Source: Gp6-AA40 sp035496255
GTDB taxonomy: Bacteria; Acidobacteriota; Vicinamibacteria; Vicinamibacterales; UBA2999
Assembly (NCBI GenBank): GCA_035496255.1
Contig: DATJEU010000042.1
Span: 1-64,000 of the forward strand
DNA length: 64,000 nt
Direction of reading: 5' to 3'
Shown: positions 10,101 to 18,179 of the stretch, piece by piece
Numbering within the stretch: position 1 is the stretch's first letter
Layout: each line of letters begins with the position of its first letter
The notes under the pieces: generated by a model
The model's input: only the letters and a program-made list of their open reading frames with translations
Database searches by the model: none
What the model was told of the DNA's origin: nothing
Made by a program: the position numbers and the translations under genes

Positions 10101-11207
10101 ATGAAGATCGGCAACGTCAACCTCGCTTCCCCGTTCGTCGTCGCGCCGATGGCCGGAATGACGGACACGGCCTTCCGCCGGCTGGTCAAACGCCACGGCG
10201 GATGCGGGCTCGTCGTCACTGAAATGGTCTCGTCCGAGGGTCTCGTCCGCGGCATCGATCGTACGCTCGAGTACGCCGAGTACACCGAGGAGGAACGGCC
10301 GGTGTCGATTCAGATCTTCGGCGGCGATCCGGAGAAGATGGCCGATGCCGCACGGATCGTCGAAGGCATGGGCGCCGACATCGTCGACGTCAACATGGGC
10401 TGCCCGGTACCGAAGATCGCGAAACACAACGCCGGCTGCAGCCTGATGCGGGAACCGGAACATGCCGCCAGCGTGATCCGGGCGATGGCGCGTGCCGTGA
10501 GGATCCCAGTGACGGTGAAAATGCGTGCCGGCTGGAACGACAGAGCGCGCAACGCACCGGAGCTCGCGCGCATGGTGGAGGACGCCGGGGCCGCCGCCGT
10601 GACGATCCATGGACGAACGGCGGAGCAGTCGTACTCAGGGTTTGCAGATTGGGAACTCATCGCTCGGGTGGCAGACCAGTTGACGATTCCCGTGCTGGGA
10701 AGCGGCGATTGCGTGGAGCCGGAGCAGATCATCGAGAGAATGGACACCGTCTCGGGAGTGCTGGTCGGCCGTGGCGTGCTGCGCAATCCATGGATTCTGT
10801 CCCAGGCGGCGGACATCGCCGCCGGCAGGCCGCCGCGCCTCATTACGCTCCGCGACCGAGGTCAGTTCCTGGTCGACTACATCGCGCTGCTGATTCACGA
10901 GCGCGTGGACGAGGCCGCTGGATTCCGTCACATCGCGCCGTCCTCCGGTCCGGCCAGCGAGCCCTCAACTCCGATGACACATGATTCCCAGCGGACAGCG
11001 CGAGGAAGAGAACGCTGGGTTATCAACAAGGTGCGAGCCCTGATGGCCTGGTACTCGAAGGGGCTCGATGGCGGCGCCGAGCTGCGGTCACGGATCAACA
11101 CGACCGACAACCTTGCGGCACTCATGACACTGATCGACGAGTTCTTCTTCGCCGCGATTGCCGTGACTGCAAACGGACCGGTTTTGTCGTCGTCGTCACT
11201 CCCGTGA
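10101..11207 (+). CDS. dusB: tRNA-dihydrouridine synthase (DusB-like)
   Basis: FMN enzyme reducing uridine in the tRNA D-loop. It has 368 residues. The TIM barrel starts with SPFVVAPMAGMTDTAFRRL. The catalytic Cys is in NMGCPVPKI near residue 100, and VKMRAGWND and ITIHGRTAEQ-type motifs follow (here VTIHGRTAEQSYSG). The C-terminal helical domain (VRALMAWYSKGLDG and onward) is separated from the barrel by about 30 low-complexity residues (about 275-305, PSSGPASEPSTPMTHDS), which is unusual for the family. The ATG lies 12 nt after the NusG paralogue, and the stop overlaps gmhA by four bases. Confidence 0.92.
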   Translation: MKIGNVNLASPFVVAPMAGMTDTAFRRLVKRHGGCGLVVTEMVSSEGLVRGIDRTLEYAEYTEEERPVSIQIFGGDPEKMADAARIVEGMGADIVDVNMGCPVPKIAKHNAGCSLMREPEHAASVIRAMARAVRIPVTVKMRAGWNDRARNAPELARMVEDAGAAAVTIHGRTAEQSYSGFADWELIARVADQLTIPVLGSGDCVEPEQIIERMDTVSGVLVGRGVLRNPWILSQAADIAAGRPPRLITLRDRGQFLVDYIALLIHERVDEAAGFRHIAPSSGPASEPSTPMTHDSQRTARGRERWVINKVRALMAWYSKGLDGGAELRSRINTTDNLAALMTLIDEFFFAAIAVTANGPVLSSSSLP

Positions 11208-11791
11208 CCACCACAATCGGCTCGCTGCGCGCCTTATTCGAGGCGACGGCGGCGAATCTTCGTGCGGTTCCGGATGAGTACCTTGAGGCGATCCATCGCA
11301 CGATTGAGCTGGTGACTCAGTCGCTCGGCGGCGGTGGCAAGCTGCTCGTCTTCGGCAACGGTGGTTCGTCGGCCGACGCGCAGCACATCGCGGCGGAACT
11401 GGTGGGCCGCTTTGCGAAGGAACGGGCGGCGCTGCCAGCCATCGCTCTGACGACAAACGAAGCCATTCTTACGGCATGGTCCAACGACCACGCGTTCGAA
11501 GGCGTGTTTGCGCGGCAGATTGAAGCGCTGGGCCGCAAGGGCGACATTGCCTGGGGTATTTCGACCAGCGGCAACTCTCCGAACGTTGTTACGGCGCTGG
11601 CGTGCGCCCGTGCCCGCGGCCTGTTGACCGTGGGTCTGACCGGCGACGGCGGTGGCCGGTTGGCCAGCCACTGCGATGTGCTGCTGGCCGCTCCGCTGTC
11701 GGACACTCCGCGGATCCAGGAACTGCACGTGGTGACATATCACGCCATCTGCGCAGCAGTTGAAGCGCGGCTGTTCGGCCGTGTGCCTTAG
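11204..11791 (+). CDS. gmhA: Phosphoheptose (sedoheptulose 7-phosphate) isomerase
   Basis: First enzyme of ADP-heptose synthesis, converting sedoheptulose 7-phosphate to D-glycero-D-manno-heptose 7-phosphate. It has 195 residues with one SIS domain. GNGGSSADAQHIAAEL near residues 51-66 is the sugar-phosphate loop of GmhA, and GISTSGNSPNV near 113 is the second SIS motif. The GTG start at 11204 overlaps the dus stop (GTGA), giving translational coupling. Together with rfaE2 at 4.2 kb it supplies two steps of the heptose pathway, implying LPS with a heptose core. Confidence 0.94.
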   Translation: MTTTIGSLRALFEATAANLRAVPDEYLEAIHRTIELVTQSLGGGGKLLVFGNGGSSADAQHIAAELVGRFAKERAALPAIALTTNEAILTAWSNDHAFEGVFARQIEALGRKGDIAWGISTSGNSPNVVTALACARARGLLTVGLTGDGGGRLASHCDVLLAAPLSDTPRIQELHVVTYHAICAAVEARLFGRVP

Positions 11792-11805
11792 AATGGCGCG
11801 ACAGG

Positions 11806-12144
11806 ATGGCTGTCTGCAGGAAGTGCGGATCGACGAGAACCCAGACTATCGGCGGAGCGCCGTTGGAGCGGGTGCTTGCCCTTCTGCTCGGCCAACGCGT
11901 CGTCTTCTGCGGCCGCTGTGGCTGGCGTGGCCGTGTGCGCACGCTATCTGACGCTCCGCATTCTGGCCACCGCCGGCGGCGTCACCATCAGACCGCGGAA
12001 ACCGGCGGCGTTCGCGAGCCGGTCTCCACTGTCGATCTTGACGCGATCGAGAAGGGCCTCGACTCGGGGCCGGTGTCAGATGCCGACCTCGAAGCGCTCG
12101 ACCAGGGGCTCGACGCCGATGGGCGCAGGCGCCGGGACTCCTGA
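11806..12144 (+). CDS. Small zinc-ribbon protein of unknown function
   Basis: A 112-residue protein. The N-terminus holds two CxxC knuckles, CRKC at residues 4-7 and CGRC about 30 residues later, separated by a hydrophobic segment (ERVLALLLGQRVVF). This should bind one zinc ion. The C-terminal half is charged and low-complexity, with a repeated acidic motif (LDAIEKGLDSG and LEALDQGLDAD). It is 14 nt from gmhA and 11 nt from the next gene, so it is probably translated in the operon. No specific family is recognised. Confidence 0.65.
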   Translation: MAVCRKCGSTRTQTIGGAPLERVLALLLGQRVVFCGRCGWRGRVRTLSDAPHSGHRRRRHHQTAETGGVREPVSTVDLDAIEKGLDSGPVSDADLEALDQGLDADGRRRRDS

Positions 12145-12155
12145 CCGGTCCACCC

Positions 12156-12911
12156 GTGTCGCTGCGAATCGCGTGTGATCTCGACGGCACCATTGCCGAC
12201 ATGGACGCGGCGCTGCAACGCGAAGCGCAGCGGCTCTTTGGTCCCGACGTCAACCTGCGCGCGGCACCGGGCGAACCACTTGAATCCGCCGAAGACATGG
12301 AGTCGCAGGTAGGCGAAGCGCCGATCACGGCCGGCGACGAGGAAGTGCCGGAGGCCGTTTCCCCTGCTCCAGGCCAGGGCGGCCGGCCGCTCACGAATCG
12401 CGAATTGCGTACGCTCTGGCAGCGCGTCTCCCAGATCGAGAACTTCTGGACGACGCTGGGGGAAATTGAACCCGGTGTGGTCGCGCGTCTGGCCAGCCTC
12501 GCCACGCAGCATCGCTGGGAAGTGATCTTTCTCACGCAACGTCCGGCGTCGGCGGGTGAGACGACGCAGATTCAGTCGCAGCGGTGGCTTCGTGCGCACG
12601 GCTTCGAGTTGCCGGGCGTCATGGTAATGATGCACGGGTCACGGGGAAAGGTCGCGGACGCGTTGACGCTCGACGCCGTCATCGACGATCGGCCTGAAAA
12701 CTGCCTCGATGTTGCGACCGATTCGAGTGCGATGCCCATCCTGATCTGGCGGCTCCGGCCAGAGCTGGTGCCGGCGGGGCTGGCCAGAACCCGCATCGAG
12801 CCGGTGTTCTCGTTCGCCGAGGCGCTCGCGAAACTGGAACAACTGACGGCGGAGCGCGGCCACAGGCGAGGCCTTCTGGGTCGCCTGCGGTCCGCTTTCT
12901 CCAGCCAGTAG
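12156..12911 (+). CDS. HAD-superfamily phosphatase-like protein
   Basis: A 251-residue protein with haloacid dehalogenase motifs. Motif I is ACDLDGTIADMD near residues 6-17, motif II is FLTQRP near 128, and motif III/IV is GKVADALTLDAVIDDRPEN near 166-184. The Asp-x-Asp nucleophile pair is intact, so phosphatase activity is likely. The pattern resembles 5'-nucleotidase-like (NT5C type) HAD proteins, with a long acidic insert at about 45-75. The start is GTG at 12156. It is embedded between the zinc-ribbon gene and GDP-fucose synthase. A sugar-phosphate substrate would fit the context but is not shown. Confidence 0.72.
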   Translation: MSLRIACDLDGTIADMDAALQREAQRLFGPDVNLRAAPGEPLESAEDMESQVGEAPITAGDEEVPEAVSPAPGQGGRPLTNRELRTLWQRVSQIENFWTTLGEIEPGVVARLASLATQHRWEVIFLTQRPASAGETTQIQSQRWLRAHGFELPGVMVMMHGSRGKVADALTLDAVIDDRPENCLDVATDSSAMPILIWRLRPELVPAGLARTRIEPVFSFAEALAKLEQLTAERGHRRGLLGRLRSAFSSQ

Positions 12912-12926
12912 ACTGAAAGGAAGCTC

Positions 12927-13898
12927 GTGCTTCCGAACAGCCGAATCTTCGTCGCCGGCCATCGTGGCCTGGTGGGCTCCGCGCTGATGCGGCGTTTGCA
13001 GGCGGACGGATTTACCAACCTGCTGACGGCGACGCGCGACGAACTCGATCTGCGCGACCAGACGGCGGTCGACGTCTGGTTCGAGACGCACCGGCCGGAA
13101 TACGTCTTCGTGGTCGCGGGCACCGTCGGTGGAATCTATGCGAACTCGACGCGGCCCGCGGAATTCATCTATGACAACCTGATGATTCACGCCACGACGG
13201 TGCACGCCGCGCACGTGTACGACGTGAAGAAGCTGCTGTATCTCGGCAGCTCGTGTATCTATCCACGCGAAGCGCGGCAACCGATGCGGGAAGAAGCGCT
13301 GCTGACGGGTCCGCTCGAGCCGACAAACGAGCCGTACGGGGTCGCAAAGATCGCCGGCATCAAGCTGTGCGAAGCTTACCGTCGGCAATACGGCCGCGAT
13401 TTCATCTCCGCGATGCCGACCAACCTGTACGGGCCGAACGACAATTTCGATCTCTCGAGTTCACATGTCGTGCCTGCGTTGATTCGCAAATTCCACGAGG
13501 CCAGGCAGGCTGGTGAATCTGAAGTCGCCGTCTGGGGCACCGGTTCGGCGCGCCGGGAATTCCTGTACGTCGAGGATCTCGCGGACGCGTGCGTGTTTTT
13601 GATGCGCCGCTATAGCGATTGGCATCACGTGAACGTCGGGACCGGCGAGGATCTGACGATCCGCGAACTCGCCGAAATGATCCGCGACATCGTGTTTCCG
13701 CGCGCCGAGATCCGTTTCGACGCCACGAAACCTGACGGAGCGCCGCGAAAGCTGCTCGACGTGTCGCGGCTGCACGAACTGGGCTGGAGGCATCGCACGG
13801 CGTTGCGAGATGGCGTGCGGTCCACGTACGAGTGGTTCCTGGATCACCAGCACGCAGCGAGACTGCAGGCGACGCCGGGTACTTCGCCGGTGCGATGA
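12927..13898 (+). CDS. fcl: GDP-L-fucose synthase
   Basis: Extended SDR enzyme performing epimerisation and NADPH reduction of GDP-4-keto-6-deoxymannose to GDP-L-fucose. It has 323 residues. The Rossmann motif is VAGHRGLVGSALMRRL at the N-terminus. GSSCIYPREARQPMREEALL (near residues 108-127) and the catalytic YGVAK are characteristic of Fcl/WcaG, as is PTNLYGPNDNFD. GTG 12927 has GAAAGGA upstream. The GDP-mannose dehydratase (gmd) that makes its substrate is not in the window. The stop overlaps the following histidine kinase start (ATGA). Confidence 0.93.
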   Translation: MLPNSRIFVAGHRGLVGSALMRRLQADGFTNLLTATRDELDLRDQTAVDVWFETHRPEYVFVVAGTVGGIYANSTRPAEFIYDNLMIHATTVHAAHVYDVKKLLYLGSSCIYPREARQPMREEALLTGPLEPTNEPYGVAKIAGIKLCEAYRRQYGRDFISAMPTNLYGPNDNFDLSSSHVVPALIRKFHEARQAGESEVAVWGTGSARREFLYVEDLADACVFLMRRYSDWHHVNVGTGEDLTIRELAEMIRDIVFPRAEIRFDATKPDGAPRKLLDVSRLHELGWRHRTALRDGVRSTYEWFLDHQHAARLQATPGTSPVR

Positions 13899-15682
13899 CT
13901 TCCGTGATTCCAACCTTGCTGTTCATCGGCGGTGGTCTGGCGCTGTTGCTGGCGGTGGGTGTACAGCGGCGCCACGGCGCGCCCGGCGTCCGGCCCTTCG
14001 GCTGGTTGTGTGGCGCCGTGGCGGTCTGGTGTATTGCGGGTGGCTTTCACGCGATCGCGAACGCGCTGACGATCAAGTTGTTCTGGGCACAGGTGCAGTA
14101 CGCCGGAATCGTCAGCGTGCCGCCACTGTGGCTGCTGTTTGCCGCGGAGTACGCCGGCGTCGGCTGGATGGAGCGGGCCGGGCGGCGGCTGCTCTGGATC
14201 GCGCCAGCGGCCACGCTGATGCTTGCACTCACCAACGACCGTCACCATGCCATCTGGACGGACGTGCAGATGACGCCAGGCGGCCAGGCGATCTATAGCC
14301 ATGGCTGGTGGTTCTGGGGTGCCGCGGCTTACAACTACGTGCTCGTGCTTGGCGGAACGTTGTTACTGGTGCAGGCCCTGCGGCGTTCGCCCCCGATTTT
14401 CCGCGGGCAGATTCTTGCTGTCATCATCGCCGCGATCGTGCCGTGGGCCGGTAACCTCGCTTATGTTCTGGGGCTGCTGCCATCCGGTTTCGATGCCACT
14501 TCGCTGGCCTTCACCGCGTCGGGCGGGCTGCTGGCCTGGGCGCTGTACATGAATCATCTGTTCGATCTCGTACCGGTGGCGCGCGACATGGTCGTCGATA
14601 GCCTTGAGGATGCGGTGATCGTTGTCGATTCGTCGCGGCGGATTCTCGACATGAACGCACGGGCGCAGCGGCTGGTCCAGGCGGAACGACGCTGGATCGG
14701 ACAGCCGTTCGACACCGTCGTGCCGTGGCTCTCGCACACGGTATTCGACGCGGCGGCGCACGCGCCCGACATGCGGATTATGCCGACGCCGCACGGGCAC
14801 CGTTATTACGACGTTCGCGTGATGCCGGTTCGCTCACGGGCGGGGCGCCTTGCCGCCTGGGCGGTGTTGCTGCGCGATGTGACCGACCAGAGGCGTGCCG
14901 CCGACGAGCGCGACGCGTTTCAGGCGCGCGTGCAGGAACAGCAACGCCGAGAAGGTCTCAGCATCCTCGCGGCCGGCCTCGCCCACGATTTCAACAACCT
15001 TCTCGCCGGCATTGTCGGCAACGCGGATCTGCTGGCGATGCAGGTGCCAGCCGCCAGCGATATGAGCAGTAACGTCGGCGCGATTCTTCTTGGCGCCCAG
15101 CGGGCCGCCGATCTCGTCTCGAAGATGCTGGCATACGCCGGTGAACGGCACGGCACGAGCGGACGGATCGATCTCGATCAGCTTGTGCGCGAAATGCTCG
15201 ATCTCCTGCGCGCGTCCGCGGGCCGCCACTGCACGATCGAATACCGCGGTGAGCCGACCGTGATTCAAGGCGACTCGACGCAGGTGCGCCAGGTGGCGAT
15301 GAACCTGATCATCAACGCAGCGGAGGCGGTCGACGAGAGCACAGGCGTGGTCACTGTTACCGTCGGCAGCACGTCGTTGTCGGGACGGCAACTCGCCGAC
15401 ATGCAGTTTGGTCAGGACGCGACGCCTGGTCTCTATGCGTTTCTCGAGGTGCGCGACAACGGACACGGCATGGACACGGCCACGCTGCAACGCATCTTCC
15501 AGCCGTTCTTCACCACGAAGTCCGACGGTCATGGCCTTGGCCTCGCCGCGGTCCAGGGGATCGTTCTCGGTCACCGGGGGGCGCTTCGGGTCGAGACGAG
15601 AACCGGCAGCGGCAGCCGCTTCTGCGTCTGGTTCCCGCACGCTGGTGTGATCGCAGACGTCGTGAGCCTGGCCGCAAGCTGA
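13895..15682 (+). CDS. Membrane histidine kinase with N-terminal 7TM sensor
   Basis: A 595-residue sensor kinase. Residues about 1-220 contain seven hydrophobic segments of the histidine-kinase N-terminal 7TM type, ending NHLFDLVPVARD. A PAS-like region (about 230-340) follows, then a phosphoacceptor helix GLAHDFNNLLAGIVGNADLL (His near 375). The ATPase domain has NLIINAAEAVDE (N box), DNGHGM (G1) and GHGLGLAAVQGI (G2). No receiver domain is attached and no response regulator is adjacent. ATG 13895 overlaps the fcl stop (ATGA), so it is coupled to glycan genes. This suggests envelope sensing, which is inferred. Confidence 0.88.
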   Translation: MTSVIPTLLFIGGGLALLLAVGVQRRHGAPGVRPFGWLCGAVAVWCIAGGFHAIANALTIKLFWAQVQYAGIVSVPPLWLLFAAEYAGVGWMERAGRRLLWIAPAATLMLALTNDRHHAIWTDVQMTPGGQAIYSHGWWFWGAAAYNYVLVLGGTLLLVQALRRSPPIFRGQILAVIIAAIVPWAGNLAYVLGLLPSGFDATSLAFTASGGLLAWALYMNHLFDLVPVARDMVVDSLEDAVIVVDSSRRILDMNARAQRLVQAERRWIGQPFDTVVPWLSHTVFDAAAHAPDMRIMPTPHGHRYYDVRVMPVRSRAGRLAAWAVLLRDVTDQRRAADERDAFQARVQEQQRREGLSILAAGLAHDFNNLLAGIVGNADLLAMQVPAASDMSSNVGAILLGAQRAADLVSKMLAYAGERHGTSGRIDLDQLVREMLDLLRASAGRHCTIEYRGEPTVIQGDSTQVRQVAMNLIINAAEAVDESTGVVTVTVGSTSLSGRQLADMQFGQDATPGLYAFLEVRDNGHGMDTATLQRIFQPFFTTKSDGHGLGLAAVQGIVLGHRGALRVETRTGSGSRFCVWFPHAGVIADVVSLAAS

Positions 15683-15713
15683 CGATCTCCCTTCCTCCGT
15701 TTACACTCGCACC

Positions 15714-17024
15714 GTGTCTCTGACCGGGTGGGGGCGTGTGCCAATCGCGGACGGGCGCGAGATTCGCTCCGAGGAGCTCGAGGTGGTTACGCGGGCCGTG
15801 CCGTTGACACGCGGCCTCGGCCGAGCCTACGGCGACGCGGCACTGCCGGCGGCACCAGACACGGTGGTCGCCGGTTCCCGGCTCGCCGATCGCATACTGG
15901 GGTTCGACGAGACCACCGGACTGCTCAGGGCAGAGGCCGGTTTCTCGCTCGATCACTTGTATCGCGTGTTGCTCCGCCGCGGCTGGTTCACCCCTGTCAC
16001 GCCAGGCACGCGCTTCGTCACGCTCGGCGGCATGGTTGCCGCCGATGTCCATGGAAAGAACCACCATCGCGACGGCTGCATCGGCGAACACGTCGAAGCG
16101 ATCACGCTTCGCGTTGCGGATGGACAGATCCTGAGGTGCTCACGGGACAGCGAACCGGAGCTGTTCCGCGCCACGATTGGTGGCATGGGGCTGACCGGTC
16201 ACATCCTGGAGGTGTCGCTGCGGCTGGTACGGGTGCGATCACCGTGGATCCTGCAGCAGACCGAGCGGGTGCCGGATATCGACGCGTTCGTGGATCGACT
16301 GAAGGAAGCCGCCGCGGTCTGGCCGATGACCGTGGGCTGGATCGACAGCGTTGCGCGAGGCGGCGCACTGGGCCGCGGCGTGCTGCTCTGTGGTCGCTGG
16401 GCGGAGCCGAGTGAGGCGACGGATGCCTTTCCCGAACTGCGGCCGATGATCGACCTGTCGATCGATCTCCCGGGTGGAATGCTGAGCACGTCGCTCGTGC
16501 GGTTGATGAACGCCGCGTACTACCATCGCTTTCCCGCCCATAAGACGCAGCGGCTCGTATCGCCCGAGTCGTTTCTGTACCCGCTCGACGCCATCGGATC
16601 CTGGAATCGGGGTTACGGCCGGCGCGGATTCATTCAATATCAGTGCGTCCTGCCGGAAGCAGGGGCGCGCGGATCCGTCAGGCAGTTCATGACGCTCGTG
16701 GCCCGCCACCAACGGGCGTCGTTCCTGTCGGTCATCAAGGATTGCGGGCCGGAAGGAACCGGCATGCTGTCGTTCCCGATGCCCGGGATTTCGATCGCGC
16801 TGGATATCCCCTACGATGGCGTGACCCAGGCGCTGGTGGACGAAATGAATCGACTGGTGATTGAGCACGGCGGTCGAATTTATCTGGCAAAGGATGCGCT
16901 GACGCGGGCGGATGACTTTCGCGCGATGGAACCGCGTCTCGATACCTTTCTTGCCGTGCGTCGCTTCTGGGATCCGGACGGAAAGATCCGCAGCGCGCAG
17001 TCCACGAGATTGTTCGGATGGTGA
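15714..17024 (+). CDS. dprE1: DprE1-like FAD oxidase (polyprenyl-phosphoribose 2'-oxidation)
   Basis: FAD-dependent oxidase of the decaprenylphosphoryl-ribose 2'-epimerase type, 436 residues. GLGRAYGDAAL and then TPGTRFVTLGGMVAADVHGK followed by NHH match the FAD site of mycobacterial DprE1. WNRGYGRRGFIQYQ and the lysine in IYLAKDALTR match its substrate domain. At the place of the DprE1 cysteine targeted by benzothiazinones (a WNICVDF-like segment) the sequence reads ISIALDI, so that Cys appears replaced by Ala. The GTG start is 31 nt after the kinase. It overlaps the SDR partner by seven bases, a close-coupled two-enzyme pair. Confidence 0.87.
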   Translation: MSLTGWGRVPIADGREIRSEELEVVTRAVPLTRGLGRAYGDAALPAAPDTVVAGSRLADRILGFDETTGLLRAEAGFSLDHLYRVLLRRGWFTPVTPGTRFVTLGGMVAADVHGKNHHRDGCIGEHVEAITLRVADGQILRCSRDSEPELFRATIGGMGLTGHILEVSLRLVRVRSPWILQQTERVPDIDAFVDRLKEAAAVWPMTVGWIDSVARGGALGRGVLLCGRWAEPSEATDAFPELRPMIDLSIDLPGGMLSTSLVRLMNAAYYHRFPAHKTQRLVSPESFLYPLDAIGSWNRGYGRRGFIQYQCVLPEAGARGSVRQFMTLVARHQRASFLSVIKDCGPEGTGMLSFPMPGISIALDIPYDGVTQALVDEMNRLVIEHGGRIYLAKDALTRADDFRAMEPRLDTFLAVRRFWDPDGKIRSAQSTRLFGW

Positions 17025-17770
17025 TCGCCAGGCGAGTCGCCATTCTGGGCGCGACCAAGGGGATGGGCCGGGCGCTCGCACGTGCGTGCGCCGCTCGCAA
17101 CGAGCAGTTGTGTCTACTCGGCCGCGACCTCGCCGAGCTCGAAAAATCGGTGCACGATCTGCAGGTTCGTGGCGCGACGACCGCAGCGTTCGCGTACTGC
17201 GACTTGGCGGATCCGGGCAGCTTTGCCGGTGCTCTCGAGGCCGCCGTCGCGCGCCTCGGAGGCCTGGACGTGGTCGTCGTCACCGCCGCCGCGTTCGCGA
17301 CGCAGGCGCAGCTCGACGCCGACCCGGCCCGAATCCGAGCCCTCCTGACCGTCGACTTCACCAACACGATCCTGTTCTGTGAAGTCGCCAGGCGGACACT
17401 GCTGTCCGCTGGCAGCGCGAACCCGACGCTTTGTGTTTTCAGCTCCGTTGCCGGCGAACGTGGGCGAAAGCCGGTGATCTTCTATGGCGCCGCCAAAGCT
17501 GGTCTGACGCGCTACCTCGAAGCGATCGATCACACGTTCCATGCGGACGGACTGCGCGTGGTCTGTGTCAAGCCAGGGTTCGTGCGGACCTCGATGACGG
17601 AAGGCCTGCCGGCACCGCCATTCGCCGGCGAACCCGACGCGGTCGCCGCGCGTGTGCTCACGGCACTCGATCGCGGGACGCCTGTGGTTTACGTACCGTC
17701 CATCTGGGCGCTGGTCATGGCGGTGATTCGGTTGCTGCCACGAGCGGTGATGCGGCGCATCGACTTCTGA
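17018..17770 (+). CDS. dprE2: DprE2-like SDR reductase
   Basis: Short-chain dehydrogenase of 250 residues that would reduce the 2'-keto intermediate from the preceding DprE1-like oxidase. This would yield a polyprenyl-phosphate arabinofuranose type donor. The N-terminal Rossmann motif is ILGATKGMGRAL. The active site is FSSVAGERGRKPVIFYGAAK (Ser and YxxxK), closely like the AGER...YGSTKAG of DprE2. The C-terminal hydrophobic tail (WALVMAVIRLLPRAVMRR) is also DprE2-like and could touch the membrane. The ATG at 17018 lies inside the dprE1-like reading frame. The UbiA-type ribosyltransferase and a phosphatase of the pathway are absent from the window. Confidence 0.85.
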   Translation: MVIARRVAILGATKGMGRALARACAARNEQLCLLGRDLAELEKSVHDLQVRGATTAAFAYCDLADPGSFAGALEAAVARLGGLDVVVVTAAAFATQAQLDADPARIRALLTVDFTNTILFCEVARRTLLSAGSANPTLCVFSSVAGERGRKPVIFYGAAKAGLTRYLEAIDHTFHADGLRVVCVKPGFVRTSMTEGLPAPPFAGEPDAVAARVLTALDRGTPVVYVPSIWALVMAVIRLLPRAVMRRIDF

Positions 17771-17818
17771 CCGCAGATCTCACTTGCAAGCCCTGACGAG
17801 GCTGTGCGTGTCCTCAGA

Positions 17819-18178
17819 TCAGGCCGTCGGCGCTCGCGCGACGGCGCGAATGCCCTGCTCGCCATCGTCCACCTGGTAGTCGTACATCAGTCCTTCCTCG
17901 AAGCACTCGAAGAAGCGCCGCGCGAGTGGCTCGTGCGCCGGGTGATTGAGATACGCGTGGAGACCGGCGAGATCGTCGAATTCGATCAGCGCGGCGTACG
18001 GATAGTCGGCGCGCATCAGTTGTTCGTACGGACGTCCGTGCGTGACGCGATGGCCCACACGCAGACGACGTACCGATGGAATCTCGTGGAGCGCTCGCGT
18101 CAACGCCTCAGCGAGGCCCTGGCGCTGATCGGCAGCGAGGTCGGGCCGTGGCCGGAAAAGCACAACGTGAATCAGCAC
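17819..18178 (-). CDS. Dabb-family (stress-responsive alpha/beta barrel) protein
   Basis: A 119-residue protein starting at GTG 18178 with LIHVVLFRPRPDLAADQRQ. It continues with VRRLRVGHRV, YPYAALIEFDDLAGLHAYLN and HPAHEPLARRFFECFEEGLMYDYQ. This is the ferredoxin-like dimeric alpha/beta barrel of the Dabb family, some members of which are stress proteins or polyketide cyclases. The substrate is unknown. The longer frame upstream is Arg/Pro-rich and runs antisense to the disordered protein, so the shorter start is used. Its start is one base from the stop of the upstream minus-strand gene. Confidence 0.82.
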   Translation of the reverse strand: MLIHVVLFRPRPDLAADQRQGLAEALTRALHEIPSVRRLRVGHRVTHGRPYEQLMRADYPYAALIEFDDLAGLHAYLNHPAHEPLARRFFECFEEGLMYDYQVDDGEQGIRAVARAPTA

Positions 18179-18179
18179 G

